Program-made: the position numbers and the translations under genes
Shown: in pieces, positions 1 to 7,918 of the stretch
Layout: each line of letters begins with the position of its first letter
How positions within the stretch are numbered: the stretch's first letter is position 1
Assembly: GCA_036268455.1 (NCBI GenBank)
Contig: DATAUD010000106.1
Coordinates: forward strand, 1-64,000
Direction of reading: 5' to 3'
DNA length: 64,000 bases
Source of the DNA: DATAUD01 sp036268455
Lineage (GTDB): Bacteria; Verrucomicrobiota; Verrucomicrobiia; Limisphaerales; Palsa-1400
Notes under the pieces: generated by a model
What the model saw: only the letters and a program-made list of their open reading frames with translations
Told to the model about the DNA's origin: nothing
Databases searched by the model: none

Positions 1-135
1 GTTGGGACGCTACCGCCGGCTCAATCGCGACTACGAACGACAAGCCAAAACCGGCGAAACCATGGTCTATCTGGCTATGATTCGCCTTATGCTCAAACGT
101 CTCGCCTGAGAAATAATGACTTTTCAAACACGCTC
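1..135 (+). mobile_element. Right end of an IS5-family insertion sequence (IS427/IS1031-like)
   Basis: The first 135 bases are the end of an insertion sequence. They hold the last codons of a transposase, followed by an end that reads GAGCGTGTTTGAAAAGTC from the outside in on the minus strand (bases 118-135), the style of terminal inverted repeat found in the IS427/IS1031 groups of the IS5 family. The adjoining TTA (136-138) is a candidate target duplication. The left end lies outside the window, so the boundary rests on this single end. Confidence 0.75.
2..109 (+). CDS. IS5-family transposase, C-terminal fragment
   Basis: Partial gene entering from the left edge. The 35 visible codons end in a helix of the form NRDYERQAKTGETMVYLAMI and then RLMLKRLA before the stop at 107-109. 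This matches the C-terminal helix of IS5-family DDE transposases, which cut and join DNA in the cytoplasm. The catalytic residues lie upstream of the window. The stop is 26 bases from the inverted repeat, which is normal spacing for this family. Whether the full transposase is intact cannot be judged here. Confidence 0.75.
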   Translation: MGRYRRLNRDYERQAKTGETMVYLAMIRLMLKRLA

Positions 136-374
136 TTAGACCCGTCGAGAAGCCCCTCCCACACCAAATACTGACGCGCCCAACAGACTTGATTGTGAAA
201 TCGCTCGGTCCCCGACTTCATCTTAACCGTAAGTTGTTCCTCTGGTATACCAAGCGATTGTGCTATCCAGTCAGACACTTGCTTTGGTCTTGCCGACCCA
301 CCAAGCTCGCGTAACGCATCCAGAACCGATCCCATCCATTTTGTGAACTCGGCTTGTCTAATTCTCTTTGTCAT
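93..374 (-). CDS. Mrr_N-like winged-helix protein, 3' end replaced by IS sequence
   Basis: A 93-residue product if started at the ATG at 374 (MTKRIRQAEF); an upstream in-frame TTG at 548 would add residues unrelated to the domain. The body resembles the N-terminal winged helix of Mrr-type restriction proteins: an LDALRELGG segment, an LGIPEEQL turn, then SGTERFHNQVCWARQYL and GLLDGS. From about base 135 onward the reading frame runs into the insertion sequence, so the last 14 or so residues (SVFEKSLFLRRDV) come from the IS end. The original gene was probably longer and may have carried an effector or nuclease domain. No convincing Shine-Dalgarno sequence is visible. The product may be non-functional. 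Confidence 0.6.
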   Translation of the reverse strand: MTKRIRQAEFTKWMGSVLDALRELGGSARPKQVSDWIAQSLGIPEEQLTVKMKSGTERFHNQVCWARQYLVWEGLLDGSKSVFEKSLFLRRDV

Positions 375-680
375 TGGAGAAAGAATCTTAGCAGTCCGCT
401 TCCCAAAGAGCGAGGAGCAACTGGATGATGCCGCTTTCCTAAACCCTAGTTGGCCTACATGCGAACAGCGGACCCCAGGAAAAATGCCTCCGGCCCATGA
501 ATCTTGACGAATTCGCATGTTGCATAATACTTTTTCAAATGAAAACAATTCTGTCTCGCCTCAAAACGCTGGCCAGGCGCTCCATTTGCCTCTTCGGGTT
601 TGCGTCACGCCATTCCTCTCTTACATTGTAGTCCCTTATCGTCTGTTGAAGGAAGTGAAGCTAACTGCTATTTGCAAGGA

Positions 681-1496
681 ATGGTCCTAAAAGCGAAAAT
701 CAAACGCAACTGCGGGGTCATTTTGCTGGCCGCCGTTTTTTCGCTGGCTTGCTACGGAAGCGCCCCGGCCCGAACTTATCAAAACGGATTCAGCATAGTT
801 CTCAAACTGGGTGGAGAATTGTTTGAATCGCTGCCCCAGAAATTCAGCAGCCAAATCGACCCCCAGGCAATTGCCCTGCAACCGCAGGATTTGCCGGTCG
901 TTACTCCGATTGCCACAACCGAGAACAAGAAAATCCTGCGTCAGGTTTCGCTTTCCGCCGGCTTCATTGATTTGGCCAATCATATTTGCCACGCCAAAGC
1001 GGCCGATCGCGTTGAGCCGGGATTCTTTCAGAAATACGTCAGAAACCTCGCGCAAATAACGCTCGCCGATCCCGCGGCCCCTCTTCCGCAAATCGTGGAC
1101 CCGAAACTCTGGACCGATGCGGTCATCAACGATCAGATGAGTTATTTCAACCAGATGATCAGCTTCGTGATGGCGATCAACTTGTCGCATCTCTACCTCG
1201 GCCATTACGACAAGTATTCCTCGGAAATGATTGGTTCCGGTGATAAACTGGTTCCCATCAACGATTTTTTGACAGAGGCGGAATGGGATGTTTCTGTCCG
1301 CGCGGCGGTGATCGATAATCTAAATTGCGCCCTGGCCACCGACGGCACAAGGGCTCTCTTCGAGGCCATCGATATAATGCCGCGCCGGCCCGCCTGGACG
1401 GAATACGTTATTCCGGCGAAGATCGATATTAAAAAACTCAACCAACAACTCGCCCAGTACGAGAGCGACTTTTTCCACGGGCACCTCAAACAATAG
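681..1496 (+). CDS. Secreted protein of unknown function, possible degenerate peptidase fold
   Basis: A 271-residue protein from the ATG at 681; an in-frame ATG at 600 would add 27 residues that do not look like a signal sequence. AAGGA sits directly before the 681 ATG, too close for an ideal ribosome site. Residues 1-32 form a basic stretch and hydrophobic core (CGVILLAAVFSLAC), consistent with export. I do not recognise the family. In the middle the segment INLSHLYLGHY has the shape of a zinc-peptidase helix in which the first His and the Glu are missing. It lies 8 bases before the Ycf46-like ATPase gene, so the two are probably co-transcribed. Confidence 0.7.
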   Translation: MVLKAKIKRNCGVILLAAVFSLACYGSAPARTYQNGFSIVLKLGGELFESLPQKFSSQIDPQAIALQPQDLPVVTPIATTENKKILRQVSLSAGFIDLANHICHAKAADRVEPGFFQKYVRNLAQITLADPAAPLPQIVDPKLWTDAVINDQMSYFNQMISFVMAINLSHLYLGHYDKYSSEMIGSGDKLVPINDFLTEAEWDVSVRAAVIDNLNCALATDGTRALFEAIDIMPRRPAWTEYVIPAKIDIKKLNQQLAQYESDFFHGHLKQ

Positions 1497-1504
1497 GTTC
1501 TGAC

Positions 1505-3022
1505 GTGAACTTTCAAGACGAATTGGAACTGCTCATTCGCGCGCGCTACCCGGTCCTCTATATCGTCTCCAGCGAGGAAATGCGGCTGCGCGATGCGGTG
1601 ATGGATGTCGCAAACAAGCGCAAGAAAAAGGTCTTTGAGTGGAGTTGCAACACCGGGATTGTCCCCGCGGGGACGTCCCTGCAATCTCATAAACAACAAA
1701 ATCCCGCCACCAAAGAGCCGCTCGCCGCGCTGGATCAAATCATTGAACAAGTCGAACCCGCAATTTTCCTTTTCAAGGATTTTCATCCGTTCCTGACCCG
1801 CGGCCACTTCGCCGTCGTCCGCAAGCTCAAGGAAATCGCGCTCCACCTTAAAAACAGCATGAAGACGATCATCCTCGTATCGCCAGTGCTGGAAATCCCC
1901 GCCGAATTGGAAAAGGAAATCACGGTGCTCAATCATCCTCTGCCGGGCAAGGAGGACTTGGCCGTGTTGCTCGACTCCATCGTCGCGGATTTGGCGGAAT
2001 CCAAACACGTGCAGATCGAGCTTGAGGGAGTCGCCGGGGAGAAATTGCTGCAAGCGGCGCTGGGGCTGACATTGGGCGAGGCGGAAAACGTTTTTGCCAA
2101 AATCCTTGTCAAACACCAACGCCTGGATGGCGGAGGGATTGACGAAGTCTTTTCCGAGAAACAGCAAATCGTCCGCAAAAGCGGCCTCCTGGAGTATCAC
2201 GCCGCGACGGAAACCTTTTCCAACGTCGGCGGCCTGGCAGTGCTCAAAGACTGGCTCAACAAGCGCGCCGCCGCCTTTAGCGATGAAGCCCGCGCCTTTG
2301 GTTTGCCTGCCCCCCGGGGCATTTTGATGCTCGGCGTGCAAGGGTGCGGCAAGGGCCTCTGCGCCAAAGCGGTCGCAAGCCAATGGCAATTGCCCCTGCT
2401 TCGCTTCGACGTGGGCCGGATGTTCGGCAGTCTCGTCGGCTCGTCGGAACAGAACGTGCGCCGCGCCATCGCCGTCGCTGAATCCATCGCGCCGGTGATT
2501 TTGTGGGTGGACGAAATCGACAAAGCCTTCGCCGGCTCCCTCGGATCGGGTGCTTCCGACGGCGGAACGACTGCGCGGGTGTTTGGAACATTTCTGACGT
2601 GGCTTTCGGAAAAAACCGCCCCCGTCTTCGTCGTCGCGACCGCCAACGACATTTCGCAACTGCCGCCGGAATTATTTCGCAAAGGACGTTTGGACGAAAT
2701 CTTTTTCGTCGATTTGCCCGGCCAGGAAGAGCGAGAGGAAATATTCCGCATCCACATCGCCAAACGGGGCCGCGACCCTCTCAACTTCGATGTCGCCGCG
2801 TGCGCCGATTCCAGCCCGGATTTCAGCGGCGCCGAAATCGAGGAAGCGATCAACAGCGCCCTTTACGACGCCTTTTCCGCACGGCAGGAACTGACGACGA
2901 CCCATATCGTGCAGGCGATTGCCCAGACAGTTCCGCTGGCAAAAACGATGGACGAACAAATTCACCGCCTTCGCACATGGGCCGATGGCCGCGCGCGCAA
3001 CGCCAGCCGACCGCCGCAATAA
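1505..3022 (+). CDS. Ycf46-like AAA+ ATPase
   Basis: A 505-residue protein starting at GTG 1505. The N-terminal half (about 1-230) is the non-ATPase region typical of Ycf46 proteins (LIRARYPVLYIVSSEE near the start). The C-terminal AAA+ module has Walker A GVQGCGKG, Walker B VILWVDEID, a DISQLPPELFRKGRLDE sensor/arginine-finger region and a short helical lid. The Ser/Thr that normally follows the Walker A lysine is Gly here. Ycf46 proteins are cytoplasmic ATPases of the FtsH-like clade without a protease domain; their substrate is unsettled. It follows a secreted-protein gene by 8 bases and converges on aroG. Confidence 0.85.
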   Translation: MNFQDELELLIRARYPVLYIVSSEEMRLRDAVMDVANKRKKKVFEWSCNTGIVPAGTSLQSHKQQNPATKEPLAALDQIIEQVEPAIFLFKDFHPFLTRGHFAVVRKLKEIALHLKNSMKTIILVSPVLEIPAELEKEITVLNHPLPGKEDLAVLLDSIVADLAESKHVQIELEGVAGEKLLQAALGLTLGEAENVFAKILVKHQRLDGGGIDEVFSEKQQIVRKSGLLEYHAATETFSNVGGLAVLKDWLNKRAAAFSDEARAFGLPAPRGILMLGVQGCGKGLCAKAVASQWQLPLLRFDVGRMFGSLVGSSEQNVRRAIAVAESIAPVILWVDEIDKAFAGSLGSGASDGGTTARVFGTFLTWLSEKTAPVFVVATANDISQLPPELFRKGRLDEIFFVDLPGQEEREEIFRIHIAKRGRDPLNFDVAACADSSPDFSGAEIEEAINSALYDAFSARQELTTTHIVQAIAQTVPLAKTMDEQIHRLRTWADGRARNASRPPQ

Positions 3023-3029
3023 CCTGTCG

Positions 3030-4088
3030 CTATTTGCCTTTGAGCGTTTTGTGCCCCCACTCCAGCATTCGGGCGGTGGTCTCCCAGCCAACGCAACCAT
3101 CCGTAATGGAAAGGCCGTAACGAAGTTCGGAAGGCTTTTTTGGAAATGGCTGCGCGCCCTCTTCAATATAACTTTCCACCATCATCCCAATCAGCGATTG
3201 CGTTCCGGCGACGCGCTGTTCAACGACATTCCGCCATACTTCCTCCTGCCGCGCCGGTTGCTTGCCGGAATTGGCGTGGCTGCAATCCACCATCAGAACG
3301 CGCGGCAATCCGTGCTCCGCAAGCTTCGTCTCCGCTTCGCGAATGCTCTCCGCGTCGTAATTGGCGCGAAGCCGTCCACCCCGCAATACCACGTGTCCAA
3401 CGGCCCCGCCCGTCGTTCGGACAATGCTGGTGACTCCATCCTGATCGATGCCGATAAAACTGTGCGGATGCCGGGCCGCGCCCATCGCGTCGATCGCGAT
3501 TTGAAAGCTGCCGTCCGTCGCGTTTTTGAAACCGACAGGCATCGAAAGGCCGCTGGCCATTTCGCGGTGCGTTTGGGACTCGGTCGTGCGCGCGCCGATG
3601 GCCGCCCAACTCACAAGGTCGGCAATGTATTGCGGAATGATCGGGTCCAAAAATTCTGTTGCGGCGGGCAATCCCATTCCCGTGATTTCCAGCAGAAGTT
3701 CGCGCGCCGTCTTAAGCCCCGTTTCGATGTCGCGCGAATTGTCGAGATGGGGATCGTTGATCAAACCCTTCCAACCGATGGTGGTGCGGGGTTTCTCAAA
3801 GTAAACCCGCATGATGATCTCCATGGTATCCCGGTATTCGTGGCGCAACCGGTTCAGGCGCGTCGCGTAATCCATCGCGCCCTTGGCGTCGTGGATCGAG
3901 CACGGGCCGATAACGGCGAGCAGGCGGGGATCTTTCTGTTCCAAAATCCGCTGGATCGCCTCGCGCCCATTTACCACGGTAGCGTTCGTGGCCTCGGTGG
4001 CGGGAAGGGCGGTTTTAAGCGCCCGGGGCGGCGAGAGGCGGACTATCTGTTTAACATGTAAGTCTTGTATTGGCGACATTCCGGTCAA
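3030..4088 (-). CDS. aroG: 3-deoxy-D-arabino-heptulosonate-7-phosphate synthase (class I alpha)
   Basis: Condenses phosphoenolpyruvate and erythrose 4-phosphate, the first step of the shikimate pathway, in the cytoplasm. The 352-residue length matches AroF/AroG/AroH enzymes. Visible signatures are IGPCSIHD (60-67), KPRTTIGWKGL (99-109), GARTTESQTHR (165-175), VGFKNATDG (185-193) and VDCSHANSGK, which carry the substrate and metal ligands. Which feedback class (Tyr, Phe or Trp) it belongs to cannot be told from the sequence alone, so the G in the symbol is nominal. It stands alone on the minus strand, its 3' end 7 bases from that of the ATPase gene. Confidence 0.93.
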   Translation of the reverse strand: MTGMSPIQDLHVKQIVRLSPPRALKTALPATEATNATVVNGREAIQRILEQKDPRLLAVIGPCSIHDAKGAMDYATRLNRLRHEYRDTMEIIMRVYFEKPRTTIGWKGLINDPHLDNSRDIETGLKTARELLLEITGMGLPAATEFLDPIIPQYIADLVSWAAIGARTTESQTHREMASGLSMPVGFKNATDGSFQIAIDAMGAARHPHSFIGIDQDGVTSIVRTTGGAVGHVVLRGGRLRANYDAESIREAETKLAEHGLPRVLMVDCSHANSGKQPARQEEVWRNVVEQRVAGTQSLIGMMVESYIEEGAQPFPKKPSELRYGLSITDGCVGWETTARMLEWGHKTLKGK

Positions 4089-4125
4089 GTTCTAACGCAA
4101 ACCCGCCGAAAAATCCCGAAAAATC

Positions 4126-4650
4126 CTACCAATCCTTTATTTTCCCCGCAAGAGTGCTAACCGGCTGGTTTGACGGGGCGAAAATCAGGATTTTTTCGTT
4201 TTCCTGTTGGGAGTCCAGAAGCTGCTTGGCTTCTTCGGGAGACATTTGATCCGCGGCGCTGGCTTCGACGTTTTCCGGGTTCTTTTCTTGCTTATCGGAA
4301 GGCTTGGCCTGCTGCGCTTGCTGTTGTTTGTTCTTCTCTTTTTGTTTGTCGTTTTTTGCCTGGTCCTGCTTTGAATTTTGCTGGTCGTTCTTTTCCCTCT
4401 GATCCCCTTTTTTTGGCTTATTATTTTTTTGGGGTGGTGGTGGCGGTCTTTTGAGCAGACGAATTACGCTGTTGAGTTTGGGGTCCTGGGGGTAAAGTTG
4501 AAGGCCGGTCACGACTTGTTTCATGGCCTTCTCTTTTTCGCCAAAAATGTAGTCTTGCGCGCCGTAATTGAAATAATCGTCCGCCGTTTCAGTCGCGACG
4601 ACGCAAATCGGCAGAAGGACGAAATTAATGAGCAGCATTAGTCGCAACAC
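4126..4650 (-). CDS. Bat-operon protein with signal peptide and Gln/Lys-rich linker
   Basis: Last gene of the Bat operon. I place the start at GTG 4650, because GGAGG lies nine bases upstream; an ATG at 4686 in the same frame lacks such a site. This gives about 174 residues: a hydrophobic export segment (LRLMLLINFVLLPICVVA), a short TPR-like region (DYFNYGAQDYIFGEKEKAM), a PPPPP run, then a low-complexity tract rich in K, Q, N and D, and a conserved-looking tail with SPEEAKQLLDSQQENEKIL. It overlaps the preceding gene by 26 bases. Probably a periplasmic partner of the Bat complex; its molecular role is unknown. Confidence 0.7.
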   Translation of the reverse strand: MLRLMLLINFVLLPICVVATETADDYFNYGAQDYIFGEKEKAMKQVVTGLQLYPQDPKLNSVIRLLKRPPPPPQKNNKPKKGDQREKNDQQNSKQDQAKNDKQKEKNKQQQAQQAKPSDKQEKNPENVEASAADQMSPEEAKQLLDSQQENEKILIFAPSNQPVSTLAGKIKDW

Positions 4651-6307
4651 CGTTAATTTCCTCCAGCCTTTTAATGTAGTCCGCATAATATTCTGTCGTG
4701 GGGTCTTGTTTGCGTGACGTTTCCATGATGTCCATCGCTTCTTTGTACAGCCGTTGCCTTACGGCTTCGTCGGCGCGCGCTTTCGCCTTTTTGGCGGCCT
4801 CGTCCGGCTCCTGGTCGTCCGGCGGTTTTTTGTCTTTTTGGTCCTGCTTCAACTTCTCCAGTTGTTGTTTGACAAATTGCAGATTGTTCTGCGCGTCCAC
4901 ATCGTTGGTATCAAGGTGAATGGCACGGGTATAATCTTCAACGGCTTGCTCCCAATATTTTTGCTTCCCGTCCGGTTGCTGCTGTGATGTGCCAATGTGG
5001 TACAGCGTATTGCCCAAATCATAGTAAGTGTGCTGTTGAATGGCCGGGGCGGAAATGATACCGGGCGAATTCAGCGCCTCGGTGAAACCTTTTTCCGCCT
5101 TCTCAAATTCCTTGGCCTGGTAGGCGGAAGTGCCGGCGTCGAACCGCAGCCGGTAATCGTTGGTCTTCTTTTCGGCCAGCCGATAATATTCGTCGAAGGC
5201 GCCTTTGTAATCTCCGGTTTGATAATCCTTATACGCGCTCGATGGCGAAGCAAAAGCGGGCTTCGAGAGCAGCAGCAGAACCAAGGCGATCGCGACGCGC
5301 CGCTGACGCGGGCTTTCCGGCAGCAGCAATTCAGCGAGGAGGCAGACGATGGCAAATCCAAGCGGCCAATAATAGCGTTCCTGATAAACGCGTGTCAGGC
5401 GCGTCGATTCTTCGGACTTGGGCAATGGAGCGATGCCGCGCTGGTACAGCGTGTTCATCGGATCGGCTCCTTGCAACGGCAGATAAAAGCCGTTGGCGGT
5501 AGTCGCGATTTTTTGCAGAAGCGTTTGATTCAGGCGCGATTTGACGACGTCGCCGTTCTCATCCTTGATGAACGCGGTGTTGCCCTGATCGTCTGTGGCC
5601 TGGAGCAATTCGCCCTCGGGCGTGCCGACGCCGATAGTGAAGATACGAATGCCAGCGTCGGCGGCTTCCTTGGCGGCGTCGAGGGTTTCTGTGTCAGCGT
5701 CATGATCTTCGCCGTCGGTGAAGAGGACCATGACTTTATGATTGTCGTTCCCTTTCTCGAAGGCGGACATGGTTGTTTTGATGGCGGCGGAGAGGGAAGT
5801 GCCGCCCTGCGGAATGACACCGACCGAAACGGCGTTGAGAGCCTGCGCGAATGCGTGGTCGTCCACGGTCAGGGGCGCTTGCAAAAAGCCGGTGCCGGCG
5901 AAAGCGACCAATCCCAAGCGGTCGGATTTAGCCAGGCGCATCAAATCAATGGCGGCGTATTTGGCTTTGTCCAGTCGATCGGGCACGGCGTCTTTGGCGA
6001 GCATGCTGCGGGAAGTATCGAGGGCGACAATAATGTCCAATCCCTGAAACCTCGCCTCTTCCCAGGCGAACCCCCATTGGGGCCGCGCCAAAGCCAGTAG
6101 AACACCCGCAACGGCCGCGACCAAGAGCGCAAGGCGAAGTTTCTGACGCCCGGCGGAGACGCCGACGGTCAAGCTCGAAAGCAAGCGGGAGTGGACGAAC
6201 TGGAGGATCAATTTCTGTTTGACGCGCCAGGACCAGAACAGAAAGCCGATCAGCGCCGGCACGACAACCAGCAAAAGCCATAGAACTTGTGGCTGGGCGA
6301 ATCTCAT
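4625..6307 (-). CDS. BatB-like VWA protein fused to BatC-like TPR region
   Basis: 560 residues from the ATG at 6307, chosen because it lies just after the stop of the batA-like gene; an in-frame ATG at 6406 would overlap that gene. Two N-terminal membrane helices (7-26 and 57-74) precede a VWA domain with a complete MIDAS start DTSRS (97-101). A third helix (near 310-330, FAIVCLLAELLL) is followed by about 200 residues of TPR-like repeats (YKDYQTGDYKGAFDEYYRL, YDLGNTLYHIG, YTRAIHLDTNDVDAQNNL). In Bacteroides-type Bat operons BatB and BatC are separate, so this is a fusion. It likely forms a metal-dependent protein-interaction platform on the periplasmic face. Confidence 0.85.
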   Translation of the reverse strand: MRFAQPQVLWLLLVVVPALIGFLFWSWRVKQKLILQFVHSRLLSSLTVGVSAGRQKLRLALLVAAVAGVLLALARPQWGFAWEEARFQGLDIIVALDTSRSMLAKDAVPDRLDKAKYAAIDLMRLAKSDRLGLVAFAGTGFLQAPLTVDDHAFAQALNAVSVGVIPQGGTSLSAAIKTTMSAFEKGNDNHKVMVLFTDGEDHDADTETLDAAKEAADAGIRIFTIGVGTPEGELLQATDDQGNTAFIKDENGDVVKSRLNQTLLQKIATTANGFYLPLQGADPMNTLYQRGIAPLPKSEESTRLTRVYQERYYWPLGFAIVCLLAELLLPESPRQRRVAIALVLLLLSKPAFASPSSAYKDYQTGDYKGAFDEYYRLAEKKTNDYRLRFDAGTSAYQAKEFEKAEKGFTEALNSPGIISAPAIQQHTYYDLGNTLYHIGTSQQQPDGKQKYWEQAVEDYTRAIHLDTNDVDAQNNLQFVKQQLEKLKQDQKDKKPPDDQEPDEAAKKAKARADEAVRQRLYKEAMDIMETSRKQDPTTEYYADYIKRLEEINGVATNAAH

Positions 6308-6311
6308 CTTC

Positions 6312-7304
6312 TTACGGCAGTTTTCTCCATACGGTGTGGGCCAGGGCCATTTCCAGCGCCAGAACGGCAAGCCCGGCAATCGCCACATCGCCGAACAATT
6401 CATCATAATGCTGGTATTTCTTCACTTCCACATCGGACCGTTCGAGGCGGTCGATGTCCTCGTAAATTTTGCGCAACGTGTCAGCGCTATCGGCGCGGTA
6501 GTATTTGCCGCCGGTTTGCCGGGCGATTTTGGTCAACGTGTCCTCGTCAACATCCACATCCATCCATTGGTAATGCTTCTGCCCAAATTGATCGATCACC
6601 GGATAGGGCGCTTTGCCGCGAATTCCGATCCCGATGGTATAAACTTTGACTCCGATAGCCTTGGCGACCTCGGACGCGGTCAAGGGCGGTATTTTTCCGG
6701 AGTTATTCTGGCCGTCGGTCATGAGGATGACGATTTTGCTCTTGTCCTTGAGATTCTTTAATTGGTTGAGAGATGTCATCAAGGCGGAACCAATGGCCGT
6801 GCTGGATTCATCAATTTTCCCGATGTCCAAACGTGACAAATTCTCCTGAAGATAATCATGATCGAGCGTCAGCGGCGCGGCGATGTAAGCTTCCTTTGCG
6901 AAGGCCACGAGGCCGATGCGGTCATTGGGACGATTATCAATAAATTTTGACAGCACCTGCTTCGCGAGCTTAATGCGGCTAAGGTCAGGGCCGAAATCCT
7001 CCGACCGCATGCTGCCGGAAAGATCGATCGCAACGACAATATCAATGCCGCTGGCCTTGACGTGCGACTCGCCTTTGACGATACGGGGCTGGGCGAGCGC
7101 CAAAATAAACAGAGCCAGGGCCACCCAGCGAAGGTCGGCCAAAATGGCTCCGGCGCGGGAGCGCTTGAAGCCGGAAATGGGACGCACCAAATCAACGGAC
7201 GAATAAACAAAAGCGGCGCTTTGCTTGCCGGCTTTTCCCTTAAGCCACGCCAGCGCCGGCAGCAGCAGCCAGAGCAATAAAACGTATGGATGGGCGAACG
7301 TCAT
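6312..7304 (-). CDS. BatA-like VWA membrane protein
   Basis: 330 residues. Two N-terminal hydrophobic helices (about 5-20 and 58-72) flank a short loop, then a VWA domain with MIDAS motif DLSGS (94-98) and the downstream ILMTDGQNNSG segment that completes the metal site. A C-terminal helix (VAIAGLAVLALEMALA) closes the protein. This is the BatA/TIGR02226-type layout, with the VWA domain on the periplasmic side. The start codon overlaps the stop of the upstream gene by four bases, indicating translational coupling in the moxR-DUF58-bat operon. Confidence 0.88.
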   Translation of the reverse strand: MTFAHPYVLLLWLLLPALAWLKGKAGKQSAAFVYSSVDLVRPISGFKRSRAGAILADLRWVALALFILALAQPRIVKGESHVKASGIDIVVAIDLSGSMRSEDFGPDLSRIKLAKQVLSKFIDNRPNDRIGLVAFAKEAYIAAPLTLDHDYLQENLSRLDIGKIDESSTAIGSALMTSLNQLKNLKDKSKIVILMTDGQNNSGKIPPLTASEVAKAIGVKVYTIGIGIRGKAPYPVIDQFGQKHYQWMDVDVDEDTLTKIARQTGGKYYRADSADTLRKIYEDIDRLERSDVEVKKYQHYDELFGDVAIAGLAVLALEMALAHTVWRKLP

Positions 7305-7918
7305 TTTTCAGCGGCTACCGCAGCGGGCGGTTCAGCGGTTGCGGGTTCGATTACCGGGGGCGCCCATCGCGGTTCGGTTTCGTTGACGAGGCGCAAGGCG
7401 GCGGTGTGCAAGGCGCGCAACTCCATTTCGGCCGGTTCGTATTTGGCGAACTTGATCAGATCGCAATTGGCCAGGAAATCGGCCAGGCTCAACTTTTGTT
7501 CGGCTGTCAATAAATTTGTGCCTTGCAACTCGTAAAGGAATTCCTCGGTGGTGCGTTCCGGGGCGCGAAAATCGAAGCGCTCCTCCAGGTAAGTGCGAAG
7601 CGCGCCGGAAACCTCAATGGTAAAAGGCTTTGGCTCGCTGATGAGAGCAAGCGCACTTTCGAGCATTTGCCGCGCGCGCACATGTGGCGGGACGGGCGGC
7701 ACGGCGGGAATGGCGGCTTTCTTGCGTTTCCAATGCCGCCAGAGAAGCCATGCGATGACGAGGACCGCCGCAATGACGGCGATCAAAACAATCCAGAACC
7801 AGACATCGGCAATTTTGATCAACGGTTTGACGGTGTCGCGAAAAACGGCCTGGGCCGCGTTGCCGGCCGCGGGCGACTGTGCGGGAATGATGAGCGCCGA
7901 ATTCGTGTTCATACTCAA
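7301..7918 (-). CDS. Bat-operon membrane protein (DUF4381-like)
   Basis: 205 residues with one clear transmembrane helix (WFWIVLIAVIAAVLVIAWLLW, about 40-60) followed by a basic stop-transfer stretch and a soluble cytoplasmic domain with conserved-looking YLEERFDFRAPERTTEEFL and LADFLANCDLIKFAKYEP segments. Small one-helix proteins of this kind sit between the DUF58 and VWA genes in many Bat operons. It overlaps both neighbours by four bases, so the three genes are translationally coupled. Its biochemical role is unknown; assignment to DUF4381 is from memory of the family pattern, not a search. Confidence 0.75.
   Translation of the reverse strand: MSMNTNSALIIPAQSPAAGNAAQAVFRDTVKPLIKIADVWFWIVLIAVIAAVLVIAWLLWRHWKRKKAAIPAVPPVPPHVRARQMLESALALISEPKPFTIEVSGALRTYLEERFDFRAPERTTEEFLYELQGTNLLTAEQKLSLADFLANCDLIKFAKYEPAEMELRALHTAALRLVNETEPRWAPPVIEPATAEPPAAVAAEK

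Noticed and set aside
1205..2659. A 484-codon minus-strand open frame opposite the Ycf46-like gene
   Set aside because: The plus-strand gene has unmistakable Walker motifs; the antisense frame does not.
2919..4061. A 380-codon plus-strand open frame opposite aroG
   Set aside because: The minus-strand enzyme motifs decide the coding strand.
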